From: Methylotenera sp.
GTDB lineage: Bacteria > Pseudomonadota > Gammaproteobacteria > Burkholderiales > Methylophilaceae
Reading direction: 5' to 3'
DNA: 64,000 bases
NCBI GenBank assembly: GCA_030652995.1
Contig: JAUSAG010000009.1
Coordinates: forward strand, 162,371-226,370
The position numbers and the translations under genes were made by a program. Shown here piece after piece: positions 47,291 to 56,458 of this stretch. Within the stretch, counting starts at the first letter, position 1. Every line of letters begins with the position of its first letter. The notes beneath the pieces are model-generated. The model did not search any database, was not told where the DNA came from, and worked only from the letters and a program-made list of their open reading frames with translations.

Positions 47291-49638
47291 TGATTGTGTA
47301 CGTTTTTACTGGTTTTAAATCCTACACTTTGACAGATGTTCGTCTGCGAATCATCCGCCATCAAAGCTGGCAAATACGGCGGCAGATGAGTATCAGTCCG
47401 ATAATATTGATGGCAGCTGTTTTTCTGGGCGCGGCATCCAGCGCTGCCGATGCGCAACAGCAAGACGCTGAGCTGGTATTGTCCGATAATGTCGTACCAG
47501 AATCGCTAACGCTTGACAACATCGTAGTGACTGCACAAAAACGCCAGCAACCCGACCTAACGGTGCCAATTTCAATGACTGCGCTAAATCAGCTTGACCT
47601 CGAAAAGGCGCGAGGATCTTCTTTAAAAGACATACAGCAATTGGTGCCTAGCTTTTCCATGGAACGCGGGTCTGGTTTCAATGCATTGACCATTCGTGGC
47701 GTGGGCGGTGGCGGCAATAATATCGGCTTCGATCCGCGAGTCGGCGTCTATCTTGATGGTATCTATATGGGGCAAGCGCAGGCACTAAATCAGCCTTTGT
47801 TCGATATTGAGCAGATCAAGGTTCTACGCGGTCCGCAGGGGTATTTGTTTGGCCGCAATACCGTCGCTGGCGTGGTTAATATCACAACCCGCGCACCCAC
47901 TAACAAGCTGGAAGGTGATGTACGTGGCGTTATCGGTAGCCGTGGCACTTATGAAAGTTACACCACTGTTTCGGGGCCTATTTCAGAAAAAGTACTTGGG
48001 AAAATTTCTCTGGCTTCAGAAACACGCGATGGCTTCATCAGCAATAATTACGATGGCCAGAAGCTCGATGACCTAAAACGCTTGACGGCACGCGGCCAAA
48101 TTATCCTGCTACCTAGCGATAAGCTAAGTATCCGCATTGCAGCAGATGCGTCTAAAACCAAGCAAAAAGTAGTTTTAGGCGAGCCTATCAGCGACTTGTT
48201 TGAGCAGCCACTACAAAATGGTACGTTACCAAAACGCACCGTTAATTTCAACACAACGCCAAATGAGACTGTAAAACTTGCCGGAGGTAGTATCACAACC
48301 AACTACACCACAGATAGCCAATATGTCTTGACCGCTATCCTTGGCTATCGACATACACATCAGAATATGCTGCTAGATAACGACTACAGTGCAAACGATC
48401 TACTGCGATCATCTATTGTAGATGACTTCAAGCAGTTATCCGAAGAAATCCGAATTGCATCGCCAAGCTCAAGCCGTGTTCGATACACCGCAGGCCTGTA
48501 TCACCTAAATGAGACTGCAAACACTGACCACAAGGCAACCATCGGCATGGATGCCACAGCGACGCTAGTTAATCACCCGCTTTTCCCCTTTCCTGTGCCG
48601 TTTACCGCAGTGGCAGGCACGTTCCCCGGTGCCGTTGTATTCTACAACGGCAAAATAAAAACTGAGGCTACAGCCGTGTTCGGCGCAATAGATTATGACA
48701 TCATCAGCGCGCTAACCCTAAATCTTGGCGCCCGTTACACCCATGAGACCAAGGAGTTGCTTTTCAATCTGGATGGTTCACAGAGTGGTAATTTTGCTAT
48801 TGGGAGCCTGACAAATTACCGCGACTCGCGCTCGGACAACAACCTATCGCCTACAGTGGGTGCAACCTATACCTTGAGCAAAAGCCAGAACGTCTACGCA
48901 AAATATTCACGGGGCTTCAAAAGCGGTGGTTGGAATACTGATTTTTTAAGCACTAATGCAACCAATAAACCTGCTTTCGATACAGAAACCGTGAATAGCT
49001 ATGAACTTGGGACGAAAGGCTTATTGCTTAGTGGACGTATGCGTTACGACCTAGCAGCCTATATTAGCCAGTTCAAAAACTTCCAGGTTTCCCAGTTCGT
49101 TAATCTGGGCGGGGGCGCAACTTCGATAGCGCTTACAAATGCAGCTAACGTAGCGTCCAAAGGCATAGATGCCAGTTTTGCGTTGCGAGCCACACCGCAA
49201 CTAGACATCGGCTATAATTTCGGCCTAGGCAAAGCCTTTTTCAAAAGCTTCAATAACTGCTCAGCCACCGTTAACTGCACTGGCCACCGCTTACCTTATG
49301 CGCCAAGCTTCACTTCGGCTCTAACAGCAGACTACAGCGTGCGCCTGCCTAACCTCAATGGAAAGCTAGATTTCTACGGCGAATATAGCTATCACGGAAA
49401 ATCTTTCTCAAACGTTGTCAATAATCCGACCATACACAGCATCCCCAGCCGAGAAATGGTCAATGTGCGCTTGGGCTACCTCCCAGACAACTCGCATTGG
49501 AGCTTCAACCTGTGGATCCGCAACCTGCTCGACAAAGACACCGTAGCCATGCGAGATCGAGATTTTTTGGGCAACCTGACTATTCGTCGGGTTGATCCGC
49601 GAGTAATGGGGCTTGAAGGCAAGTACAGCTTTTATTGA
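47290..49638 (+). CDS. TonB-dependent outer membrane receptor
   Basis: Up to 782 residues. A TonB box-like segment ESLTLDNIVVTAQKR precedes the plug domain (SLKDIQQLVPSFSME, then GVYLDGIYMGQAQ, then VLRGPQGYLFGRNTVAGVVN), and a 22-strand barrel ends in an aromatic residue (GKYSFY). Such receptors import siderophores, vitamins or sugars with energy from TonB. The first codon overlaps the kinase stop (TAATG); a start at 47386 (MSISPIILMAAVF) gives a neater signal peptide and cannot be excluded. Translation coupling to the two-component genes suggests the receptor and sensor respond to the same compound, which is inference. Confidence 0.93.
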   Translation: MIVYVFTGFKSYTLTDVRLRIIRHQSWQIRRQMSISPIILMAAVFLGAASSAADAQQQDAELVLSDNVVPESLTLDNIVVTAQKRQQPDLTVPISMTALNQLDLEKARGSSLKDIQQLVPSFSMERGSGFNALTIRGVGGGGNNIGFDPRVGVYLDGIYMGQAQALNQPLFDIEQIKVLRGPQGYLFGRNTVAGVVNITTRAPTNKLEGDVRGVIGSRGTYESYTTVSGPISEKVLGKISLASETRDGFISNNYDGQKLDDLKRLTARGQIILLPSDKLSIRIAADASKTKQKVVLGEPISDLFEQPLQNGTLPKRTVNFNTTPNETVKLAGGSITTNYTTDSQYVLTAILGYRHTHQNMLLDNDYSANDLLRSSIVDDFKQLSEEIRIASPSSSRVRYTAGLYHLNETANTDHKATIGMDATATLVNHPLFPFPVPFTAVAGTFPGAVVFYNGKIKTEATAVFGAIDYDIISALTLNLGARYTHETKELLFNLDGSQSGNFAIGSLTNYRDSRSDNNLSPTVGATYTLSKSQNVYAKYSRGFKSGGWNTDFLSTNATNKPAFDTETVNSYELGTKGLLLSGRMRYDLAAYISQFKNFQVSQFVNLGGGATSIALTNAANVASKGIDASFALRATPQLDIGYNFGLGKAFFKSFNNCSATVNCTGHRLPYAPSFTSALTADYSVRLPNLNGKLDFYGEYSYHGKSFSNVVNNPTIHSIPSREMVNVRLGYLPDNSHWSFNLWIRNLLDKDTVAMRDRDFLGNLTIRRVDPRVMGLEGKYSFY

Positions 49639-49927
49639 CAGGTCTGACAAAAACGGAACCTTGCCCAGTAATGTGCACTGCCGCAAGCCTCCATGCCAAT
49701 CAAACATGGCGCCAGGTTAGCAAAGAACTTCGCCATCTCGCTACAGCTTAGTAGCTTACGAAGTACCGCTTTGCCATGTGCATTTACCGGATGGTGTCAA
49801 CGCTTGTTGCCTAAATTTCAGCTTGAATAACACTTTTTACTGAATAGTTAATAAAAAAAGAAACTAACTCAAATATATTGAATCATTAGCAATGGGTACT
49901 CGTGTAATAAATATAAAAAGGGTAATG
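49639..49927 (+). other. Gap before the lipid-modification cluster
   Basis: This stretch probably holds the promoter of the following nine-gene cluster. It contains a short CCATG/CATGG hairpin near 49690 and GCTAC/GTAGC near 49739. A superficial likeness of part of it to a GEMM riboswitch does not hold up. No gene was seen. Confidence 0.4.
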
Positions 49928-50986
49928 ATGCAACTCACCAGCCTGGCCATTCAGTTGGCAGAAAAAGGTTTAATTCCTGATGTACTTATTCGGCAAGGAA
50001 TAAGCAATCTATCTGAAAAACGTCTTAAAGAAATTTATGCAGATGATTGTGAAAAAGGTATCGAAGACCTTAGCGAGTTCGTATCAGCAATGAATAGCGC
50101 ACCTATTGCACTGGTGCCGGAGCTTGCAAATGCACAGCATTATGAGTTGCCAACAAGATTTTTTGAGTTATGTCTTGGGGTGCACAGGAAGTACAGTAGC
50201 TGTTTCTGGCTTCCGGAAACCAAGACGCTAAACGAGGCTGAAGCCAATGCACTTACGCTGACTTGTGAGCATGCCGACCTCCATAATGGACAGAATGTGC
50301 TTGAACTTGGCTGCGGCTGGGGTTCGCTCACACTGTGGATGGCGGAACGCTACCAGCATAGCAATATAATCGCCGTTTCAAACTCGAACTCACAGCGTGA
50401 GCATATCATGGCAACTGCAAAAACACGCGGCTTGACAAATGTACGCGTGATCACTTGTGACATGAATAAATTCAATCCTGCAGATTACGATATCGACTAT
50501 CCGTTTGACCGCGTGGTATCGGTAGAGATGTTTGAGCATATGCGTAATTACAGAATTTTATATAAGAGAATTCATGACTGGTTAGTGCCTGGCGGTAAGT
50601 TCATGATGCATATTTTTGTGCATCGGAACACACCCTACCTCTTTGAGGTTCAGGATGACGATGACTGGATGAGCCAATACTTTTTTTCCGGCGGCATGAT
50701 GCCAAGCGACGATCTGCCGTTGCATTTTCAGCTTGACCTTAAACTTTTAAAACGCTGGCGCTGGAATGGCACCCACTACGAAAAAACCGCCAATGCCTGG
50801 CTCGATAATATGGACAATCATCACGATGAAATCGATGCGATTCTTGAGACAACCTATGGTTTTGAGAATGTAGAGAAGTGGCGTAACCGCTGGCGTATAT
50901 TCTACATGGCGTGTGCCGAGCTCTTTGGTTATAAGCAAGGACAGGAGTGGTGGGTTACTCACTACCAGTTCGAGCGCCAGTTATAG
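49928..50986 (+). CDS. CFA-synthase-like SAM-dependent methyltransferase (first copy)
   Basis: I choose the ATG at 49928 (MQLTSLAIQLAEKG), five bases after AAAAAGGG; an ATG at 49892 has no such signal. The protein is about 352 residues. A helical N-terminal domain precedes the Rossmann-type fold with NVLELGCGWGSLTLW, and the region GVHRKYSSCFWLPE matches the segment before the SAM domain of cyclopropane-fatty-acid synthases. RVVSVEMFEHMRNY carries the conserved Glu/His loop. It probably methylates or cyclopropanates an unsaturated acyl chain of a phospholipid. It opens the cluster and is only distantly related to the second copy at 56459. Confidence 0.82.
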   Translation: MQLTSLAIQLAEKGLIPDVLIRQGISNLSEKRLKEIYADDCEKGIEDLSEFVSAMNSAPIALVPELANAQHYELPTRFFELCLGVHRKYSSCFWLPETKTLNEAEANALTLTCEHADLHNGQNVLELGCGWGSLTLWMAERYQHSNIIAVSNSNSQREHIMATAKTRGLTNVRVITCDMNKFNPADYDIDYPFDRVVSVEMFEHMRNYRILYKRIHDWLVPGGKFMMHIFVHRNTPYLFEVQDDDDWMSQYFFSGGMMPSDDLPLHFQLDLKLLKRWRWNGTHYEKTANAWLDNMDNHHDEIDAILETTYGFENVEKWRNRWRIFYMACAELFGYKQGQEWWVTHYQFERQL

Positions 50987-50990
50987 ACCA

Positions 50991-51512
50991 ATGCTATTAA
51001 CTAACTTTATTCTGTTTCAGATAGCTTGGCTGTCCTGCGTTGCCGGAGCCGCTAAAGGGCTACCATGGCTTGGCGTTGCCGTCACTATAGTTGTGCTCGG
51101 ATGGCATCTATTCAAAGCTAAACAGGCAATGACTGAGCTAATGCTGATTGTTGCTGCTTTGTTGATTGGCGCCAGTTTCGACCAGACAATGCTTTCAATG
51201 GAATGGGTAGCCTATCAGCAGCACGGTTGGAGCGCATCACTTGTTCCGGTATGGATATTGGCACTGTGGGGGGGCTTTGCTTCCACATTAAATGTAAGCC
51301 TAGCATGGATGCAGCAGCGATATATAACTTCTGTGCTGTTTGGCGCTGCAGGTGGTCCACTGGCTTATCTGGGTGCCGAGAAAATTGGTGCAGTAGCATT
51401 GTATGGAAATACTTCTTATATCGCGCTGGCTGTTGGCTGGGCGGTAATTACACCGGTACTTTTACATCTTGCCAAACGGCTAAATGGACTTAAAACCGAG
51501 CGTGCCAGATGA
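50991..51512 (+). CDS. DUF2878 membrane protein
   Basis: I place the start at 50991 (MLLTNFILFQIAWL), four bases after the preceding stop; a longer frame from 50913 lies within the previous gene. About 173 residues with five hydrophobic segments (for example IAWLSCVAGAAKGLPWLGV and VPVWILALWGGFASTLNVSL), typical of DUF2878. Function unknown. It shares four bases with the next gene (ATGA), which supports one transcript. Confidence 0.75.
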   Translation: MLLTNFILFQIAWLSCVAGAAKGLPWLGVAVTIVVLGWHLFKAKQAMTELMLIVAALLIGASFDQTMLSMEWVAYQQHGWSASLVPVWILALWGGFASTLNVSLAWMQQRYITSVLFGAAGGPLAYLGAEKIGAVALYGNTSYIALAVGWAVITPVLLHLAKRLNGLKTERAR

Positions 51513-52288
51513 ATTGGTACGTTTATTTCAATGGTCTGTACGCGATGCTAGCCTTTGGTTTTCTAGGGTGGCTTATCAGCCTGTACCGTCATAATGTCAC
51601 CCATGTGGACAGCATGTGGAGCCTGTTCTTTGTGCTGGCAGGGCTTACCTATTTAAGCCAGACCGTAGCACTGACCGCAAGATCCCTGATCGTGATAGTT
51701 CTGCTGGTGATATGGGCTGCCCGTCTATGCGGATACCTGACGTGGCGCAACTGGGGGCCACACGAGGATCAACGCTATGCCGAAATACGTCGAAATAATT
51801 CACCAGGTTTTGCCGTTAAAAGTATCTATATCGTATTTGGGCTACAGGCTATGCTGGCATGGACAATCTCACTGCCTATTCTAGGTGCTATCAGTTCAAA
51901 TAACCCAATAAATTTCTTAGATATACTAGGCATCACAGTTTTTATTTTCGGTTTTATCTGGGAAACCATGGCAGACTGGCAATTAACGAAATTTAAGCGC
52001 AATCACGCCAACAAGACCAACGTACTGAACACAGGCGCTTGGCGTTATAGCCGTCATCCTAACTACTTCGGCGAGTGTTGTGTTTGGTGGGGTTTCTACC
52101 TGATTGCGCTCGCAGCCGGGGCTTGGTGGGCAATCCCGTCGGCAGTTTTGATGACATTCCTGCTACTAAAGGTGAGCGGCGTTTCTTTACTTGAAAAAGA
52201 TATCGCCGAGCGCCGTCCGGAATACGTTGATTACATTAAGTCAACCAACGTTTTTATTCCAGGTATGCCAAAGGTGATAAAAAAATGA
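51509..52288 (+). CDS. DUF1295 family membrane protein (steroid 5-alpha-reductase-like)
   Basis: A 259-residue polytopic protein. The conserved C-terminal region GAWRYSRHPNYFGECCVWWG (about residues 176-195) and the ending EYVDYIKSTNVFIPGMPK match DUF1295, which shares its fold with 3-oxo-5-alpha-steroid reductases and isoprenylcysteine methyltransferases. A lipid double-bond reductase or methyltransferase activity is plausible, but not shown. It overlaps both neighbours by four bases. Confidence 0.82.
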   Translation: MNWYVYFNGLYAMLAFGFLGWLISLYRHNVTHVDSMWSLFFVLAGLTYLSQTVALTARSLIVIVLLVIWAARLCGYLTWRNWGPHEDQRYAEIRRNNSPGFAVKSIYIVFGLQAMLAWTISLPILGAISSNNPINFLDILGITVFIFGFIWETMADWQLTKFKRNHANKTNVLNTGAWRYSRHPNYFGECCVWWGFYLIALAAGAWWAIPSAVLMTFLLLKVSGVSLLEKDIAERRPEYVDYIKSTNVFIPGMPKVIKK

Positions 52289-52914
52289 AAAAATATTTTT
52301 GGTTAATACTTACTGTAATGACCCCCAACATCGGCTATGCAAAGGAATGGAACTTTGATGTCTATTTGGATAAAACCAGGATAGGTCAGCATACATTCAG
52401 ATTAAGTGAGGCTAATGAGCTGGTTAGCCAGGCTAAATTCAATGTTAAGATATTGTTTATAAACGCCTACCAATACAAGCATGATGCGGTTGAGCAATGG
52501 AAGGAAGGCTGTCTCAAAAGACTTGATTCCAGCACTTTGGAAAATGACGTCATGACTAAAGTGAGTGGCAAGTCGGGTGAAAGTCAGTTTGTGGTAGATG
52601 ATGGCAAGGCGAAGCAAGTATTACCGAACTGCCCAATGACGTTTGCTTACTGGAACCAGAACATAGTGAAACAAACCAAACTACTCAATCCACAAAATGC
52701 GGAGTGGCTGGACACACGGATCGTTGAACTCGGGAGAGAAACGCTGGATGTAAAAGGTAATCAAGTTGAGGCTTTACGCTACAAGTTGAATGCCAGCCTT
52801 GCCGGTAAAGCTAAACTTAATATTGATCTGTGGTATCGGGTTGACAATCAGGAGTGGGTTGCCCTCAAGTCAATTACTCCTGAAGGCTATACCATCAACT
52901 ACAAGCTCAGGTAA
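52285..52914 (+). CDS. Periplasmic DUF6134-like protein
   Basis: A 209-residue protein with a short signal peptide (cleaved near IGYA) and a beta-rich body (NFDVYLDKTRIGQHTFRLSE, then NIDLWYRVDNQEWVALKSI) of the kind found in DUF6134 or DUF3108 periplasmic proteins. Two Cys residues could form a disulfide. Its role is unknown; being in the lipid cluster it may bind or carry the product. The family call is moderate. Confidence 0.6.
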   Translation: MKKYFWLILTVMTPNIGYAKEWNFDVYLDKTRIGQHTFRLSEANELVSQAKFNVKILFINAYQYKHDAVEQWKEGCLKRLDSSTLENDVMTKVSGKSGESQFVVDDGKAKQVLPNCPMTFAYWNQNIVKQTKLLNPQNAEWLDTRIVELGRETLDVKGNQVEALRYKLNASLAGKAKLNIDLWYRVDNQEWVALKSITPEGYTINYKLR

Positions 52915-52922
52915 TTTATACA

Positions 52923-53474
52923 ATGACTATTCAAACATTAAAGAATTTATTCATCATGACCATATTCGCAAGCCTACTAGGCGCATGTGCTACCAATCAA
53001 AAACCGCAAATAACCACAGTAGCCCAAGTGGACATCCCCAAGTTCATGGGTGAATGGTATGTAATTGCAGCGATTCCGACTGCGATAGAAACCGCGTCTT
53101 TCAATGCGGTTGAAAGTTACCATCTGGATGATGACGGCACGATTGCAACGACATTCACCTTCAATAAAGGCAGTCTTGATGGAAAAATAAAGACCTATAA
53201 GCCCCGTGGATTTATTATAGATGGGAGCGGAAACGCACGCTGGGGCATGCAGTTTATCTGGCCGATCAAAGCTGAATATCTAATTGCACATCTGGATGGA
53301 AATTACACACAGACCATTATCGCGAGAAACGCCCGTGACTATGTATGGATTATGGCGAGAACACCTCAAATTGAAGATAAGGCTTATGCAGATTTGGTTA
53401 AAAAAGTTACCGATATGGGCTATGACATCAGTCAACTGCGCAAAGTCCCGCATAACCCACTTGAAAAAAAATAG
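52923..53474 (+). CDS. Lipocalin family outer-membrane lipoprotein (Blc-like)
   Basis: A 183-residue lipoprotein: signal peptide with lipobox LLGAC, then the lipocalin motif FMGEWYVIAAIPTAIE and the last-strand region YVWIMARTPQI. Bacterial lipocalins of this type bind fatty acids or lysophospholipids in the envelope. It lies eight bases after the previous gene. Its placement supports a membrane-lipid role for the cluster. Confidence 0.88.
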   Translation: MTIQTLKNLFIMTIFASLLGACATNQKPQITTVAQVDIPKFMGEWYVIAAIPTAIETASFNAVESYHLDDDGTIATTFTFNKGSLDGKIKTYKPRGFIIDGSGNARWGMQFIWPIKAEYLIAHLDGNYTQTIIARNARDYVWIMARTPQIEDKAYADLVKKVTDMGYDISQLRKVPHNPLEKK

Positions 53475-53480
53475 AGTAGC

Positions 53481-54413
53481 ATGATGTTCAAGAAAATAAT
53501 CTCGTGGTTTGATAATAAGGGCGTACATACTGAGTCCTCGGCTGCGGAAGGTATCTGGTCTGACATTGATTGGCTTCGAGTAATGCCTTTCGTGCTCATT
53601 CATCTTGCGTGCTTTTCTGTGCTGTGGGTGGGTTTTAGCTGGTTTGCATTAGGCTTTGCCTTTACACTTTATGGTGTGCGCATGTTTGCTGTAACCGGAT
53701 TTTATCATCGCTATTTTTCACACCGAGCTTTCCGAACGTCACGCGCATTCCAGCTGGTACTGGCGGTTATGGGGGCAACTGCAGTGCAGCGCGGCCCACT
53801 TTGGTGGGCATCTCATCATCGCCATCATCATGCTTATTCGGATAACCATAAAGATTCACATTCTCCATTGCAGCATGGTTTTTTTTGGAGTCATATCGGC
53901 TGGTTTCTGGCCTCCAGAAATTTTTCCACCCAAACGCATAGAGTCAAGGAGCTGTCGGCTTTTGTTGAGTTGCGGCTGTTAGATCGTTTTGATAGCGTCA
54001 TACCGATTCTGTTGGGTGTAGGTATATATGTCTTTGGTGACTGGCTTGCAGTTGCGCATCCTAATTTTGGCACTAACGGAATGCAGCTTTTCATCTGGGG
54101 TTTTGTGATTTCAACCGTGGTGCTCTATCATGCTACGTTTACCGTTAACTCTTTAGCCCACGTCTGGGGTAACCGCCGCTATGCCACAAAAGACCAAAGC
54201 AGAAATAACCTCCTGATTGCATTGCTAACATTAGGCGAAGGCTGGCACAACAATCATCATCACTATCCTGCATCTGCAAGCCAGGGTTTTTACTGGTGGG
54301 AGATCGACATCACTTATTACGGATTGAAAGCACTGTCAGCACTAGGCTTGATCTGGGACCTTAGAACAGTTCCAATTGCGATCCGTGAATCTAAAAAAAT
54401 ACATATTCAATAA
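53481..54413 (+). CDS. Acyl-CoA/acyl-lipid desaturase
   Basis: A 310-residue membrane desaturase of the fatty_acid_desaturase family. The three histidine clusters are HRYFSHR (about 74-80), HHRHHH (about 113-118) and HNNHHH (about 257-262), which bind the di-iron centre; four transmembrane helices lie between them. It introduces a cis double bond, probably delta-9, into an acyl chain. In this cluster it may supply the alkene acted on by the CFA-like enzymes. Two Met codons start the frame and either may be used. Confidence 0.9.
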   Translation: MMFKKIISWFDNKGVHTESSAAEGIWSDIDWLRVMPFVLIHLACFSVLWVGFSWFALGFAFTLYGVRMFAVTGFYHRYFSHRAFRTSRAFQLVLAVMGATAVQRGPLWWASHHRHHHAYSDNHKDSHSPLQHGFFWSHIGWFLASRNFSTQTHRVKELSAFVELRLLDRFDSVIPILLGVGIYVFGDWLAVAHPNFGTNGMQLFIWGFVISTVVLYHATFTVNSLAHVWGNRRYATKDQSRNNLLIALLTLGEGWHNNHHHYPASASQGFYWWEIDITYYGLKALSALGLIWDLRTVPIAIRESKKIHIQ

Positions 54414-54436
54414 CCTTTATTTCAGAGACTACAAGA

Positions 54437-55690
54437 TTGAAGATTGCCATCATCGGTAGCGGCATAGCGGGTAATACAATTGCCTACAAATTGCATAAAG
54501 TACATGACATCACGGTATTTGAGGCCAACGATTATATCGGCGGGCATACCCATACCCACCAGATCCGGCATGAGGGTCAAGATATATCGGTTGATACAGG
54601 ATTTATTGTATTCAATAACCGCACCTATCCTAATTTTATTGCATTACTCAATGAGTTAGGCGTCGCTTGGCGTTCCAGTAGCATGAGCTTTAGCGTGCGT
54701 TGCGAAGATAGCGGGCTTGAATATAACGGCACTTCACTAAATAGCCTGTTCGCTCAGCGCATTAACCTTTTCAAGCCTTCATTTCACCATATGATTCTAG
54801 ACATTCTACGGTTTAACAAAAGCGCCATTGAGTTATTAGGCAACGGCAGTGAGATCAAGCTAGGTGATTATCTGCAACTTGGCGGTTACTGTCAGCAATT
54901 CATTGATTACTACATCGTACCGATGGGTTCTGCGATATGGTCAACAGATGCTAGGCAGATGCTAGATTTTCCAGCACGATTCTTTGTGCGCTTCTTCCAT
55001 AATCATGGCATGCTAACTGTGAATAACCGCCCTGAGTGGCGCACTATCAGTGGTGGGTCCGCCAGCTATGCAGATGCGCTAACGCGGCCGTTTAAGCAAT
55101 CCATACACCTCAACACCCCAATTGAGAGCGTGCGCCGCCTGCCTAATACCGTGGTGTTGAAACCAAAATTTAGAGAAGAAGAGCATTTTGATTATGTCTT
55201 TTTTGCCTGCCACAGCAATCAGGTGCTAAACATATTAAGTGACAAGTCATCAGTAGAAGCTGACGTTCTTGGTGCTATTCCTTATCAGAACAACAGCATA
55301 GTCCTTCATCACGACATCGCTTTGTTGCCTAAGCGAAAACTGGCATGGGCAGCATGGAATTATCATGTCACCAACCCAGCGTCAGAGCGTGTTGCCGTTA
55401 CTTACAACATGAACATCTTGCAGGGGTTGCAGTCACATGAGCCATTGCTAGTAACGCTTAACCATACCGACGGCATTGATCCTGCCAAGGTGATTAAACG
55501 CATAGATTATATGCATCCGGTTTATACGCTGGCAGGTGTCGCAGCCCAAGCCAGACACGCAGAGATCAGTGGCATTAACCGTACTGGCTTTGCCGGCGCG
55601 TATTGGGGCAACGGATTTCATGAAGACGGCGTAGTGAGTGCGCTCGAAGCCATCAAACATTTTGAATGCTACCGTGATGGCAATCGTTAA
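54437..55690 (+). CDS. FAD/NAD(P)-binding flavin amine-oxidase-like protein
   Basis: A 417-residue protein starting at [23 protein letters not shown] is the dinucleotide-binding motif, followed by [14 protein letters not shown], matching the flavin amine oxidase/phytoene desaturase superfamily, and the C-terminal FAD-binding phrase [19 protein letters not shown]. It is regularly found beside DUF1365 and a CFA-type synthase in Proteobacteria. Its reaction is unknown: reduction or oxidation of an acyl chain during methylation is likely. Its last 14 bases overlap the DUF1365 gene. Confidence 0.87.
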   Translation: MKIAIIGSGIAGNTIAYKLHKVHDITVFEANDYIGGHTHTHQIRHEGQDISVDTGFIVFNNRTYPNFIALLNELGVAWRSSSMSFSVRCEDSGLEYNGTSLNSLFAQRINLFKPSFHHMILDILRFNKSAIELLGNGSEIKLGDYLQLGGYCQQFIDYYIVPMGSAIWSTDARQMLDFPARFFVRFFHNHGMLTVNNRPEWRTISGGSASYADALTRPFKQSIHLNTPIESVRRLPNTVVLKPKFREEEHFDYVFFACHSNQVLNILSDKSSVEADVLGAIPYQNNSIVLHHDIALLPKRKLAWAAWNYHVTNPASERVAVTYNMNILQGLQSHEPLLVTLNHTDGIDPAKVIKRIDYMHPVYTLAGVAAQARHAEISGINRTGFAGAYWGNGFHEDGVVSALEAIKHFECYRDGNR

Positions 55691-56456
55691 CACTCAGAAA
55701 AGCGCAATCTACACCGGCTTGGTCTCACATAGCAGGTGTAGTCCAAAGCGGCATAGTTTTAACTATAAAGTGTTCATGATGTTCTTGAATCTAAATGAGC
55801 TACCTACATTATTCAACGGCTATAGACTATGGTCTTACCAGAATAAAAATATGGCATGGTTTAAGCGCGCAGACTATTACGGCAACCCTGAAATTCCCCT
55901 AAAAGAGTCAATATCAGATCTGGTTCAGCAAGCTACCGGAACGAAGCCAAACGGCCACATCTGCATGCTGACCAATATGCGCTACTTTGGCTACTGCTTT
56001 AACCCGGTGACGTTTTACTACTGCTTTGCACCCGATGGCGACAAGCTCGTCGCGATGGTTACCCATATCACCAACACGCCTTGGGGTGAGAGTTTTGTGT
56101 ATGTGCATGACTGTGAAAACTCGTCATCCAATGACGGCGCAACTGCTGTATTCAAGTTCAACAAGGCGTTTCATGTGTCACCTTTTATGCCAATGGATAT
56201 GGCGTATGACTGGTCGTTCAAACTGCAAGATGAGCAACTCCTGATTCGAATGCTTAACCTCAAAAACGGTGAGTTGAACTTTAATGCAATACTCAACTTA
56301 AAGCGCACTGAGATAAGTGAATATGCGTTGAACAAGATGCTCTTGGCCTATCCGTTCATGACGCTCAAAGTGATTGCAGGAATCTACTGGAACGCACTGA
56401 TGCTATGGCTTAAACGCGTTCCTTTTTATGAACACCCTAACCAGAAAAATAAATAG
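55677..56456 (+). CDS. DUF1365 domain-containing protein
   Basis: I choose the ATG at 55677 ([20 protein letters not shown]), because homologues begin with the phrase IYxGxVxHxRxxPxxHxF; a longer frame upstream lies in the previous gene. About 259 residues with [14 protein letters not shown] and [12 protein letters not shown]. The fold and activity are unknown, but DUF1365 co-occurs with the flavin protein and CFA synthase. The gene is three bases from the second methyltransferase. Confidence 0.85.
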   Translation: MAIVNTQKSAIYTGLVSHSRCSPKRHSFNYKVFMMFLNLNELPTLFNGYRLWSYQNKNMAWFKRADYYGNPEIPLKESISDLVQQATGTKPNGHICMLTNMRYFGYCFNPVTFYYCFAPDGDKLVAMVTHITNTPWGESFVYVHDCENSSSNDGATAVFKFNKAFHVSPFMPMDMAYDWSFKLQDEQLLIRMLNLKNGELNFNAILNLKRTEISEYALNKMLLAYPFMTLKVIAGIYWNALMLWLKRVPFYEHPNQKNK

Positions 56457-56458
56457 TC

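Noticed and set aside
49660..49735. Possible second GEMM riboswitch before the lipid cluster (CGCAAGCCTCC followed by CCAGGTTAGC)
   Set aside because: One core A is missing, the GNRA hairpin and the AGCC-GGGTTAC end are not formed, and the spacing is wrong.
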